Position numbers and translations under genes: made by a program. A stretch of DNA of 55,014 nt from Spongiactinospora rosea (GTDB taxonomy: Bacteria > Actinomycetota > Actinomycetes > Streptosporangiales > Streptosporangiaceae): assembly GCF_003315795.1 (NCBI RefSeq), contig NZ_QMEY01000038.1:1-55014 (forward strand), written 5' to 3'. Positions 1 to 7,672 of the stretch are shown here, one piece after another. Each line of letters begins with the position of its first letter. The stretch's first letter is position 1. Below the pieces are notes generated by a model. It was not told the origin of the DNA. It did not search any database and was given only the letters and a program-made list of their open reading frames with translations.

Positions 1-836
1 CCCTCGACCACGACTCACTACGCGAACTGGTCCGCTGGCAACTCCGCCAAGGCTCCCACGGCATCTCCACCGGCGGCTCCACCGGCGAACCCTCCGCCCA
101 GACCACCGACGAACGCCTCACCGCCATCACCACCGTCGCCCAAGAGACCAACGACACCGTCCCCTTCCTCCCCGCCACCGGCGCCGCCCACCTCCAAGAC
201 ACCCTCCACCTCACCGACCACGCCGACCGCCACGGCGCCGACGCCGCCCTCATCATCACCCCCTACTACGCCCGCCCCACCCAAGAAGCCCTCTACCGCT
301 GGTACGCCACCATCGCCGGCGAATTCCCCCACCTGCCCATCGTCATCTACAACGTCCCCTCCCGCACCGCCGTCGACATCCACCCCCAAACCGTCGCCCG
401 CCTGCGCCACGCCCACGACAACATCATCGGCATCAAAGAGACCACCAAGGACTTCGAACACTTCTCCCGCGTCCTGCACCTATGCGGCCGCGACTTCCTC
501 ATGTGGTCCGGCATCGAACTCCTGTGCCTGCCCCTGCTGGCCATCGGCGGCGCCGGCTTCGTCTCCGCCGCCGCCAACCTCGCCCCCGCCACCGTGGCCC
601 GCATGTACACCGCCCACACCACCGGCGACCACACCACCGCCCTGGACCTGCACTACGCCCTGCACCCCCTGGTCGACCTGCTCTTCGTCGAGACCAACCC
701 CGCACCCGCCAAATGGGTCCTGCACCAGCGCGGCCTGATCGCCTCCGCACACGTACGGCCGCCACTGATCACACCGACCGAGCCGGGCATCGCCCGGATC
801 AACGAACTGCTGCAGCTAAGTGAGGGACTCCAGTGA
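1..836 (+). CDS. DapA-family aldolase/lyase, 5' end outside window
   Basis: Class I (Schiff-base) aldolase of the dihydrodipicolinate synthase / N-acetylneuraminate lyase family, partial: the reading frame is open from the left edge (frame beginning at base 3) to a TGA at 834-836. Visible family motifs are GGSTGEP near the edge, the substrate-pocket tyrosine in ITPYYARPT, IYNVPSRT, and the Schiff-base lysine in GIKETTKD. The stop overlaps the GTG of the following hpaE gene (GTGA), so the two are translationally coupled. This linkage suggests that the protein works in aromatic-acid degradation with HpaE and not as the lysine-pathway DapA; that role is inferred from context. Its coding strand is unusually rich in C, with third positions nearly all C (GCC, CCC, GTC), unlike the G/C-balanced gene that follows. 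Confidence 0.88.
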   Translation, partial: LDHDSLRELVRWQLRQGSHGISTGGSTGEPSAQTTDERLTAITTVAQETNDTVPFLPATGAAHLQDTLHLTDHADRHGADAALIITPYYARPTQEALYRWYATIAGEFPHLPIVIYNVPSRTAVDIHPQTVARLRHAHDNIIGIKETTKDFEHFSRVLHLCGRDFLMWSGIELLCLPLLAIGGAGFVSAAANLAPATVARMYTAHTTGDHTTALDLHYALHPLVDLLFVETNPAPAKWVLHQRGLIASAHVRPPLITPTEPGIARINELLQLSEGLQ

Positions 837-2302
837 AGAGGCTGGAACACTACATCGGCGGCCGGCACACGCCGAGCCACTCGGGCGAGACGTTCACCGC
901 GCTCGACCCCACGACGAACGAGCCGCACCTGGAGGTGGCCGCGGGCGGCGCGGCCGACATCGACGCCGCCGTGAGCGCCGCGCACAAGGCGTTCACCGAC
1001 GGGCCGTGGCCGCGGATGACCGGCGACCAGCGGGCCGCGGTGCTGCGCAGGATCGCCGCCGCGATCGAGATCAGGGACGATGAGATCGCCGCCCTGGAGT
1101 GCCGGGACACCGGCCTGCCGATCACCCAGGCCAAGGGCCAGGCCAAGCGGGCGGCGCACAACTTCCGTTTCTTCGCCGATGTGATCACCACGATGGGCGA
1201 GGACGTCTACCGGGTGGGCGACGCCCAGCTCAACTACGTCGTGCGCAAGCCGGTGGGCGTGGCCGGGCTGATCACCCCCTGGAACACCCCGTTCATGCTG
1301 GAGACCTGGAAACTCGCCCCCGCGCTGGCGGCCGGTTGCCCAGTGGTGCTCAAGCCCGCCGAATGGTCGCCGCTGTCGGCGAGCCTGCTCCCGCAGATCA
1401 TGGAGGAGGCCGGGCTGCCGGAGGGCGTCTTCAACCTGGTGCACGGCATCGGCGAGGACGCGGGCGCGGCGCTGGTCGCGCATCCGGACGTTCCGGTCAT
1501 CTCCTTCACCGGGGAGAGCGGCACCGGCCAGACCATCATGCGCAACGCCTCGGCGCACCTGAAGACCCTGTCCATGGAGCTGGGCGGCAAGTCGCCGCTG
1601 GTGGTGTTCGAGGACGCCGACCTGGAGCGGGCGCTGGACGCGGCGGTCTTCGGGGTCTTCTCACTGAACGGCGAGCGCTGCACGGCCAGCTCCCGGGTGC
1701 TGGTGCAGGACACGGTGTACGAGGAGTTCGTGAACCGGCTGGCCGAGCGTGCCGCCCGGGTGCGGGTGGGCAGCCCGGACGACCCGGCGACCGAGCTCGG
1801 CGCGCTGATCCACCCCGAGCACTACGAGCGGGTGATGGAGTACGTGCGGATCGGGTCAGCTGAGGGGGCGCGACTGGTGGCGGGCGGCTCCCGGCCCGAG
1901 CACCTGCCGTCCGGGAACTTCCTGTCGGCGACGGTGTTCGCCGACGTCACGCCGGGGATGCGGATCTTCCAGGAGGAGATCTTCGGCCCGGTCGTCAGTG
2001 TCACGCCGTTCAGCTCGGAGACCGAGGCGATCGAACTGGCCAACGCCACCCGCTACGGCCTGGCCGCGTACCTGTGGACCAACGACCTGCGCAGGGCGCA
2101 CCGGCTGGCCCGGTCGATCGAGGCGGGCATGCTGTGGGTCAACTCCCAGAACGTGCGCGACCTGCGCACGCCGTTCGGCGGGGTGAAGGCCAGCGGCGTG
2201 GGCCGGGAGGGCGGCCGGCACAGCATCGACGTCTACACCGAGTCGCACATCGTGCACGTGGCCACCGAGGACCTGCCGGTGCCCCGGTTCGGCGCGGCCT
2301 GA
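833..2302 (+). CDS. hpaE: 5-carboxymethyl-2-hydroxymuconate semialdehyde dehydrogenase
   Basis: NAD-dependent aldehyde dehydrogenase of 489 aa, the usual length for HpaE, which oxidises the ring-cleavage semialdehyde of homoprotocatechuate (3,4-dihydroxyphenylacetate) in the cytoplasm. It resembles enterobacterial HpaE along its whole length: the N-terminal HYIGG start, DTGLPI, the proton-relay asparagine in PWNTPFM, the general-base glutamate in SMELGGKSP, the catalytic cysteine in NGERCTAS, and NSQNVRDLRTPFGGVKASG near the C-terminus. The GTG start overlaps the stop of the upstream DapA-family gene and GAGGG lies upstream as ribosome binding site. The dioxygenase and isomerase genes of the pathway would be expected to the left of the window. 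A different muconic semialdehyde substrate cannot be excluded. Confidence 0.85.
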   Translation: MKRLEHYIGGRHTPSHSGETFTALDPTTNEPHLEVAAGGAADIDAAVSAAHKAFTDGPWPRMTGDQRAAVLRRIAAAIEIRDDEIAALECRDTGLPITQAKGQAKRAAHNFRFFADVITTMGEDVYRVGDAQLNYVVRKPVGVAGLITPWNTPFMLETWKLAPALAAGCPVVLKPAEWSPLSASLLPQIMEEAGLPEGVFNLVHGIGEDAGAALVAHPDVPVISFTGESGTGQTIMRNASAHLKTLSMELGGKSPLVVFEDADLERALDAAVFGVFSLNGERCTASSRVLVQDTVYEEFVNRLAERAARVRVGSPDDPATELGALIHPEHYERVMEYVRIGSAEGARLVAGGSRPEHLPSGNFLSATVFADVTPGMRIFQEEIFGPVVSVTPFSSETEAIELANATRYGLAAYLWTNDLRRAHRLARSIEAGMLWVNSQNVRDLRTPFGGVKASGVGREGGRHSIDVYTESHIVHVATEDLPVPRFGAA

Positions 2303-2341
2303 TCGGCACGCCGGCTCTTCCGCTCGCGGCCGGAAACGCCG

Positions 2342-2375
2342 CTCCCCCTCCCCGGCGGTCGCCGGAGAGGGGGAG
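2342..2375. terminator. Bidirectional hairpin between hpaE and the LPMO gene
   Basis: A perfect inverted repeat with outer arms CTCCCCCTC (2342-2350) and GAGGGGGAG (2367-2375) and inner arms CCGGCG and CGCCGG. It sits between two convergent stop codons (2302 and 2386), where a shared factor-independent terminator is expected. There is no clear U-run, as is common in GC-rich actinobacteria. Confidence 0.7.
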
Positions 2376-2385
2376 GGAGGGTGGA

Positions 2386-3132
2386 TCAGACGCGCTGCCA
2401 AAGCGACGGCACGTTCGGGGGCTCCCAGCCGCTCAGGGCGGTGTGGGCCTGCAGGCACCGGTAGGTGGCGCCGTTGTAGATCGCCTGGTCACCGGCGTTG
2501 TAGGAGGTGCCGCTCACCCAGTTGGTCGCGGGACCCTGGGTCGGCGTCACGGTGGGGGTGGGGGTCGGCGTCGGCTCCGACGTGGGGGTCACGGTCGGCG
2601 TCGGAGTCGGCTCCGGACCGCCGGGGCCCACCTGGAGGTCGACACAGCTGTAGAACGCCATGCCGGTGTCGGCGACGTTCCAGATGGCCAGCAGCTTGAT
2701 CCGGCCGGAGTGGTTGCCGAGGTTCACCGTGTGGTTCACGGTCCTGGCGGGCAGCCTGCCCCGGTCGTTGAACACCGCGACCCGGTCACTACCGATGAAG
2801 TACTCCCAGGTGCTGGTGGAGTGCGGCACGGGGACGCTCCACCGGAAGTTGACCGTGCTGCCGACGTTCGCAGCCGGCCACGCCCTGGAGTCGTCGCTGA
2901 GCGGAGCCCAGCGGGCGTCACCGGCGTGGCAGTTACGCTGGCCCTGACGGCCTTCGACGCTCTGCGGCTCCCAAATGATCTGGCCGCAGTTCCGGACCTT
3001 GCCGGAGGCGCAGTTCGCCTGGCGGCTCGGCGGGTCGGAAATGTAGCCGTGCGCCGACGCGGGCGGGGCCACGACCACCACCGTCGCGATGGTGGCTACC
3101 GCCGTGGCGAGGACTGTGAGCAATCTTCGCAT
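2386..3132 (-). CDS. Secreted AA10 lytic polysaccharide monooxygenase with C-terminal CBM5/12-type module
   Basis: Predicted 248-aa secreted copper enzyme that oxidatively cleaves chitin or cellulose. Residues 1-27 are a signal peptide ending PPASA, so the mature protein begins with His28 (HGYISDPPSRQ), the N-terminal histidine of the LPMO copper brace. The second brace histidine is in PVPHSTSTWEYF and the axial phenylalanine in MAFYSCVDLQVG. A Pro/Thr linker (EPTPTPTV repeats) leads to a module with WVSGTSYNAGD and YRCLQAHTA, typical of CBM5/12 chitin-binding domains. The ATG at 3132 was chosen because an AGAAGG ribosome binding site lies 9 bases upstream; two earlier in-frame ATGs are too close to it. 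The combination with a CBM5/12-like domain favours chitin as substrate, but AA10 specificity cannot be read with certainty. Confidence 0.93.
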   Translation of the reverse strand: MRRLLTVLATAVATIATVVVVAPPASAHGYISDPPSRQANCASGKVRNCGQIIWEPQSVEGRQGQRNCHAGDARWAPLSDDSRAWPAANVGSTVNFRWSVPVPHSTSTWEYFIGSDRVAVFNDRGRLPARTVNHTVNLGNHSGRIKLLAIWNVADTGMAFYSCVDLQVGPGGPEPTPTPTVTPTSEPTPTPTPTVTPTQGPATNWVSGTSYNAGDQAIYNGATYRCLQAHTALSGWEPPNVPSLWQRV

Positions 3133-3171
3133 CTCATACATCCTTCTTGCTGAGGGGTACATCAAATATAA

Positions 3172-3187
3172 AGTAAAGTTTCCTAAC
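3172..3187 (-). promoter_or_regulatory. Imperfect inverted repeat upstream of the LPMO gene, candidate operator
   Basis: On the minus strand the sequence GTTAGGAAACTTTACT lies in an AT-rich stretch about 40 bases upstream of the LPMO start. Arms AGGAAA and TTTACT are inverted with one mismatch around a central base. Sites of the type TTAGGAAA-N-TTTCCTAA occur upstream of actinobacterial secreted glycoside-degrading genes in my recollection, so this is a plausible substrate-responsive repressor site; the regulator is unknown. Confidence 0.4.
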
Positions 3188-3372
3188 AGTAAACCGCTTT
3201 GCCAGGATCCGTCCCCTCGGCCGTCGCAGGCCCGCCAGGGCGGTGTGCCGACGTCCGCTCTCACCGCCCCCTGCGAACCAGAGACACCGTGTCGATTCGC
3301 CCATCTCGCTGATTGATCCACGCCCGAGACCGTCCGGCCGACGCTCGACCTGTGGCGGGCGCAGCCCTGGGG

Positions 3373-4161
3373 TCAGGGTTTCTGGAAGCCCGCCTTGGTA
3401 AGAACGTCACCGCCCTGGCCGGACAGCACCAGATCGACGAAGCGCCCGGCCAGATCGGGGGCGGGCGACCCGGCCAGGACGGTGATCGGGTAGTCGTTGG
3501 CCGCCTCGGCCGCCTCGGGGAAGGGGATGCCCCGTACCTTGCCGGAGGCGATCACGTCGGTGCGGTAGACCAGGGCGGCGTCCACCTCGCCCAGTTCGAC
3601 CTTGGTCAGGGTGGCCTTGACGTCCTGCTCCAGAGTGACCGGGGTGACCTTGAGCCCGGCCGCGGACAGCGCCTTGGCCGCCGCCGCGCCGCACGGGACC
3701 TGCTCCGCGCACAGCGCGACCTTCACCCCGGACCGGGCCAGGTCCGCCAGGGCGGCGATGCCCGCCGGGTTGTCCGCGGGCACCGCGATCTCCAGGGTGT
3801 TGCGCGCGAACACGGCGGGCGACCCGGCCAGCGAGGCGTCCTGCACGGTCTTCATGGTCGCGGGACTTGCGGCGGCGAACACGTCGGCGGGCGCGCCCGC
3901 GGCGATCTGCTGCGCGAGTGTCGCGCTGGAGCCGAAGTTGAACCGCACCTGCGTGCCGGGGTGCCCGGCCTCGAAGCGTCTGCCCAGCTCGGTGAAGGTG
4001 CCCGTGAGCGAGGCGGCGGCGAACACGGTGAGCGACGCCGCACGCGGCGCGGAACCGGCCCCGGCCGCCGGAGCCCGTCCCCCGGTGCCGCAGGCCGCCA
4101 GCGCGAGCACCGCGATGAGCAGTACGGCCGGCAAGGACCGCCGGGGAGGACGCCTGAGCAT
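3373..4161 (-). CDS. modA: Molybdate-binding lipoprotein of an ABC transporter
   Basis: 262-aa extracytoplasmic solute-binding protein. An N-terminal lipoprotein signal ends in the lipobox LAAC (Cys24), anchoring it to the outer face of the membrane. The ModA/WtpA family features are the SLTVFAAASLTGTF start of the mature domain, RFNFGSSATLAQQI, APADVFAAAS and a C-terminal FVDLVLSGQGGDVL. AAGGAG lies 6 bases before the ATG and overlaps the stop of the upstream HTH-TOBE gene (TAAGGAG), so translation is coupled. No modB permease or modC ATPase follows; the next gene is the LPMO gene 240 bases further on. It therefore needs a permease encoded elsewhere, or the pathway has been lost locally. Tungstate or another oxyanion is possible. 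Confidence 0.87.
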   Translation of the reverse strand: MLRRPPRRSLPAVLLIAVLALAACGTGGRAPAAGAGSAPRAASLTVFAAASLTGTFTELGRRFEAGHPGTQVRFNFGSSATLAQQIAAGAPADVFAAASPATMKTVQDASLAGSPAVFARNTLEIAVPADNPAGIAALADLARSGVKVALCAEQVPCGAAAAKALSAAGLKVTPVTLEQDVKATLTKVELGEVDAALVYRTDVIASGKVRGIPFPEAAEAANDYPITVLAGSPAPDLAGRFVDLVLSGQGGDVLTKAGFQKP

Positions 4162-4171
4162 CTGGAACTCC

Positions 4172-4582
4172 TTAGTGGCCCGCCGGGCGGGCGTTGTCGG
4201 GGATCTCCACGACGACGTTGGTGGACTTGATCACGGCGACCGCCATCATCCCCACCTCCAGCTTCAGCTCGTCCACCGCCTGGCGGCTCATCAGCGACAC
4301 CACCCGGAACGGCCCGGCGGCGATCTCCACCTGGGCCATCACCGCGTCCTTGAGCACCTCGGTCACGATCCCGCGGAACCGGTTGCGCGCCGAGGAGAAC
4401 CCGGAACCGCCCTCGGTGGCGACCTGGGCGCGCGCGAAGGCGGCGAGATCGGCGCCCGCCACGATGCGGTGCCCCAGCTCGTCCCGCCGCGCGGGCAGCC
4501 GCCCGGCGTCGATCCAGCGCCGGACCGTGTCCGCGCTGACTCCGAGCAGCGCAGCCGCCTCACTGATCCGGAACGTCGTCAC
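4172..4582 (-). CDS. HTH-TOBE molybdate-responsive regulator or molybdopterin/molybdate-binding protein
   Basis: 136-aa cytoplasmic protein with two parts. Residues about 4-50 form an excisionase/MerR-like helix-turn-helix (ISEAAALLGVSADTVRRW, then GRLPARRDELGHR). Residues about 66-133 form a TOBE (molybindin) domain (RNRFRGIVTEV, QVEIAAGPFRVV, GMMAVAVIKSTNV) that binds molybdate or related oxyanions. The GTG at 4582 was chosen over one at 4591 because GGTAGG lies 9 bases before it and the domain starts directly there. It is immediately upstream of modA and probably senses molybdate to control that gene. The fusion of a DNA-binding head to one TOBE domain is a common actinobacterial arrangement; direct regulatory function is inferred. 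Confidence 0.85.
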   Translation of the reverse strand: MTTFRISEAAALLGVSADTVRRWIDAGRLPARRDELGHRIVAGADLAAFARAQVATEGGSGFSSARNRFRGIVTEVLKDAVMAQVEIAAGPFRVVSLMSRQAVDELKLEVGMMAVAVIKSTNVVVEIPDNARPAGH

Positions 4583-4762
4583 GAAGCTCACCCTACCTTC
4601 GTATGTGCGGGCCGCAAGGCCACCTTTACCTTGCACCCTCCAATCGATCAGCGCAATCTCCGCCGCACCTGAGAGTCTGGGCCGAACATCGGCCTCCGGG
4701 GACGCGCTGATCGCCCGCTCAGGGTAGGGCACCCGGCGGGCGGATCTCGGCACGGAACGGTG

Positions 4763-5113
4763 TCAGAAGACCTGGATGAACGCCGAGACGACGGCCTCCC
4801 GGGCGGAGCTCTCGCCGTCGTCACAGAAGCCGTTGACCTGATGCTCGGCCCGGTCCGCGTCCTGCGGAATGCGAGCCGTGACAGTGCCCTTGCCATCGGC
4901 GAACTCGGCCCGCCGTGACCCGAACGTGGTGGGCCCGTCCACCGTCCCGCCCTTCGCCCCGGCCGGGCAGTAGAGCGTCACCGTGATGGACTGCCCGGCG
5001 GCGACACGGGCGGGGACGACATGAATGCCGACGGCATTCGCGGGCTCCGGCGCGACCAGCAGCGCACACGCGAGGGACAAAGCCGCGAGCGGGGCACCGA
5101 GACCACCGTCCAT
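4763..5113 (-). CDS. Small secreted protein of unknown function
   Basis: 116 aa. Residues 1-27 are a signal peptide (hydrophobic LAALSLACALLVA, likely cleavage after EPANA). The mature part looks like a small beta-sandwich: VGIHVVPARVAAGQSITVTL, then an alternating hydrophobic pattern and two cysteines (TLYC, GFCDD) that may form a disulfide. The ATG at 5113 is preceded by GGAAGGGG at 7 bases. Such Ig-like exported proteins are frequent in mycelial actinobacteria; no function can be assigned. It is on the same strand as the modA genes but separated from them by 180 bases. Confidence 0.65.
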   Translation of the reverse strand: MDGGLGAPLAALSLACALLVAPEPANAVGIHVVPARVAAGQSITVTLYCPAGAKGGTVDGPTTFGSRRAEFADGKGTVTARIPQDADRAEHQVNGFCDDGESSAREAVVSAFIQVF

Positions 5114-5312
5114 CGCACGCCCCTTCCAACGACCGCACTCCATTTCTGCTCCGACAAAATACGCAGAACACCCCAAACCTGCATTTATTTCGGCAATACC
5201 GGTCCCCCTCCGCCCCCGATCCGCGGCACCTGCCAGAGCACCCTGATCACGTCGCACACGCCCAGCGCCACCCCACGGACGCCCCACCGAGGCCGCCACC
5301 ATGCGGAGGCAT

Positions 5313-5430
5313 CGCCCCGGAGGGGCGGTGGGGGTGGCAGGGAAGTGGCCAATGGGTGGGCGGGGGGCCGGTTCAGCCGGCGCTCGGTACGGCGAAGGGG
5401 CATAGAACACGCGAAACGCCGAGCACAGGC
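5313..5430. repeat. Non-coding imperfect direct repeat, copy A
   Basis: First copy of a ~115-bp element starting CGCCCCGGAGGGGCGG, followed by a run of GGGGGTGGC, GGCCAATGGGTGGGCGG and a GCTCGGTA segment. It aligns with copy B (5556-5670) at roughly 85 percent identity by eye. The first bases form a small GCCCC/GGGGC hairpin. It lies in the 774-base gap 5114-5887, which holds no convincing gene; between the copies are further hairpins (GTCGGGC/GCCCGAC, CCCCGCC/GGCGGGG). Confidence 0.7.
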
Positions 5431-5555
5431 AGGCAGTGAGCACGGTGACGCGGCGAGAGACGGCTTGCCGTACGTCGGGCGAAGCCCGACAAGAGAAACA
5501 CGGCTGAGCGAAGCGAAGACCATTGGAACCGTAACCCCGCCGCAGGCGGGGGTGG

Positions 5556-5670
5556 CGCCCCGGAGGGGCGGTGGGGGTGGCGGGGAAGCGGCCAATGGGT
5601 GGGCGGGGGCCGGTTGAGGCGGTGCTCGGTAGGGCGAGTGGGCGACACATGCGAAAGGCCGGGGACAGGG
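5556..5670. repeat. Non-coding imperfect direct repeat, copy B
   Basis: Second copy, 243 bases after copy A, in the same orientation, with the same CGCCCCGGAGGGGCGG start and the GCCAATGGGTGGGCGGG core. It is immediately preceded by a CCCCGCC-GCA-GGCGGGG hairpin. Open frames across both copies encode only proline-rich low-complexity peptides, so a coding role is unlikely. Confidence 0.7.
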
Positions 5671-5887
5671 CCGTCGCTGACCATCGTCGACGCCGGGCGG
5701 TACATCTCGGTGGGCGCAGGTCTGCGGTGATGCTTGGCGTCGGCGGTGGCGCGCCCGCCTGAGTGTCCACTGGGCCATGGCCAGGATGAAACGTCGAACC
5801 CCTACGTGGCACCCCCACCCAGGTTGAATGGCCCAGAAACGGCACAAGAGCGGAAATATCACCCGGTATAGGAATTATATTTGTCTG

Positions 5888-6808
5888 ATGAACAATGTGG
5901 AGATCCGGGAGCTCCGCTACTTCGTCACCGTCGCCGAGGAGCTGAGCTTCAGCCGTGCCGCTCAACGACTCGGGATCGCCCAGCCGCCGCTTTCCCGGAG
6001 TATCCGGCGGTTAGAGGCCAAGCTCGGTACGCCGCTCTTCGAGCGCACCACCCGGCTGGTGACCCTTACCGCCGCCGCCGAAGAGCTGCTGGACTCCTCG
6101 CGTTCGGTGATCACGGCTTTCGACGCCGCGCTGCGACGGGCGCGGCGGACCGGGGGTGCGCGGCAGCCGTTGCTGGTGGCCGCTCGGTCCCGTGACGCCG
6201 GGCTGCTGGCCAAGATCCGGGCGCGGTACGAGTCGATGCCCGGCCGCCGGCCGCTCAGTGCGATGGTCACCGGCTGGCAGGACCCCGCCGTACTGGTACG
6301 GCGCGGCGAGGCCGACGCGGCCCTGCTGAGCAGCCCCTTCGACACCGCCGGTCTGGACGCCGAGCCGCTGCTCACCGAGCCGCGGGTGGCCGTGCTGCCC
6401 GCCGGGCACCGGCTCGCCGGACGCCGCAGACTGCGCAGGGCCGACCTGGCGGGCGAGCCCTTCCCGTACCGGCCGGGTGCGGAACCGGCGATGACCGCCT
6501 ACTGGAGCGGCCGGGACCAGAACCCCCTCCCCCGCCGCCCGCTCCGGCACGGCCCCGCCGTCTGCGGCCTCGCCCAGATCCTGGAGGTGGTGGCGCTCGG
6601 CCGGGCCGTCGCCTTCGTGCCCGCCTCGGCAGCGGGCAGCCATCCCCGCGCCGACCTCGTCTATCTGCCGGTCTCCGACCTCAGTCCACGCGTGGTCGCG
6701 GTCGCCTGGCCACGGGCGGCGACCGCCCCCTACATCGCCGACTTCGTCAGAGCCGCCGAAGACCTCGCCGAAGAGGGCGGCTTCACCGCCTCACCCGGTA
6801 CCCCCTGA
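5888..6808 (+). CDS. LysR-family transcriptional regulator
   Basis: 306-aa regulator. Residues 1-62 are the LysR winged helix-turn-helix (ELRYFVTVAEELSFSRAAQR, then PPLSRSIRRLEAKLG and LFERTTR). Residues about 90-295 form the periplasmic-binding-like effector domain (TGWQDPAVLVRRGEADAALL, EPRVAVLPAGHRLAG). The ATG at 5888 is where the family alignment begins; longer in-frame starts add a non-conserved head, and AGGAAT lies somewhat far upstream, so the start is moderately certain. No divergent target gene is adjacent: to the left are the direct repeats and to the right the repeat array, so its regulon is unclear. The effector is unknown. Confidence 0.88.
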   Translation: MNNVEIRELRYFVTVAEELSFSRAAQRLGIAQPPLSRSIRRLEAKLGTPLFERTTRLVTLTAAAEELLDSSRSVITAFDAALRRARRTGGARQPLLVAARSRDAGLLAKIRARYESMPGRRPLSAMVTGWQDPAVLVRRGEADAALLSSPFDTAGLDAEPLLTEPRVAVLPAGHRLAGRRRLRRADLAGEPFPYRPGAEPAMTAYWSGRDQNPLPRRPLRHGPAVCGLAQILEVVALGRAVAFVPASAAGSHPRADLVYLPVSDLSPRVVAVAWPRAATAPYIADFVRAAEDLAEEGGFTASPGTP

Positions 6809-6844
6809 CGCTAGAAGCAGCCGGTCAGCCACTCCGCGGGACGC

Positions 6845-7345
6845 GATCCGCGAAGCACACCCAGCGTCCCATCGAGTGGTGTGAACAGGAACGTTCACAA
6901 CGGACATCACGTAGGTCAGCCCCCTGGTCCAGCGGAAGGCCCACCACTTCCCGGGAGTTACGTCCCGCCGAGGGAGATAAAGAGGGAACCTTCAAAACCG
7001 GACATCGTCCAGGTCAGCCGCTCCGGCCGCAGGACAGCTCCGCCTTACGGGGACGATCCTCCGCAGCACACCCGGGATCCCCCATCGAGTGGCGTGAACA
7101 GGAGTGCCCAAACGGGGACATCACGCAGGTCAGCCGCTCCGGCCGCAGGACGGCTCCACCACTCCACGGAAGGATGATCCTCCGAAGCACCCGGCACCCC
7201 CCCGGGCGGCGTGAACAAGAACGTTCAGAACAGGCATCACGCAGGTTGACCAGCCATGGCTGTGGGGGCGGTGGGTCGCCGAGAGGCGTAAATGGGAACG
7301 TCCGAATCGGACACCGCGCAGGTCAGCAACTCCGGCTGCGGGAAG
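6845..7345. repeat. Degenerate five-copy repeat array upstream of the kinase gene
   Basis: Five copies of a ~33-base core at 6888-6920, 6985-7018, 7101-7134, 7219-7250 and 7295-7327, all in one orientation. The consensus begins GGAACGTTC, then 4-5 variable bases, then GGACATCACGCAGGTCAGC. Three copies are preceded by GTGAACA and two by a longer GATCC(T)CCG...CATCGAGTGG head; copies 2 and 3 are followed by CGCTCCGGCCGCAGGA. The full unit is about 121 bases (7055 to 7176). Copy spacing varies from about 76 to 118 bases. The gap 6809-7672 holds no convincing gene. Too long and irregular for CRISPR. Confidence 0.8.
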
Positions 7346-7672
7346 GTTCGATCACTCCGTAGGGGATGATCGTCCCTGGGATTCTCCGGGGAACACCGCG
7401 CGTTCCCCATCGCGCATCCGCGTATTTCCGCTGATTTCATGCCGGGCCAACCCGGGCGGCCATCCAGCTGAGGTTCGCCGCGAAACCGCACCCCGTGAGC
7501 CTCTGGCGGGCTTCCCGACGCCGGCAGTCATCCAGGGACGGCAGGAAAAGCGGCGAACATCCCACGCTATTGCCATCACAATGCGACGATTTATCTCGAC
7601 ATAAGCTCATCGAGCGATTAACTTCCCAACGTAACCAGATCTTTCGCGCCGAGTCGTGCGTAGGAGTCCCCT

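Noticed and set aside
5185..5862. Minus-strand proline-rich frame across the direct repeats
   Set aside because: It only translates the two repeat copies into low-complexity peptide, with no ribosome binding site or domain.
6845..7345. Repeat array considered as CRISPR
   Set aside because: Repeats are degenerate, spacing varies from 76 to 118 bases and no cas genes are near.
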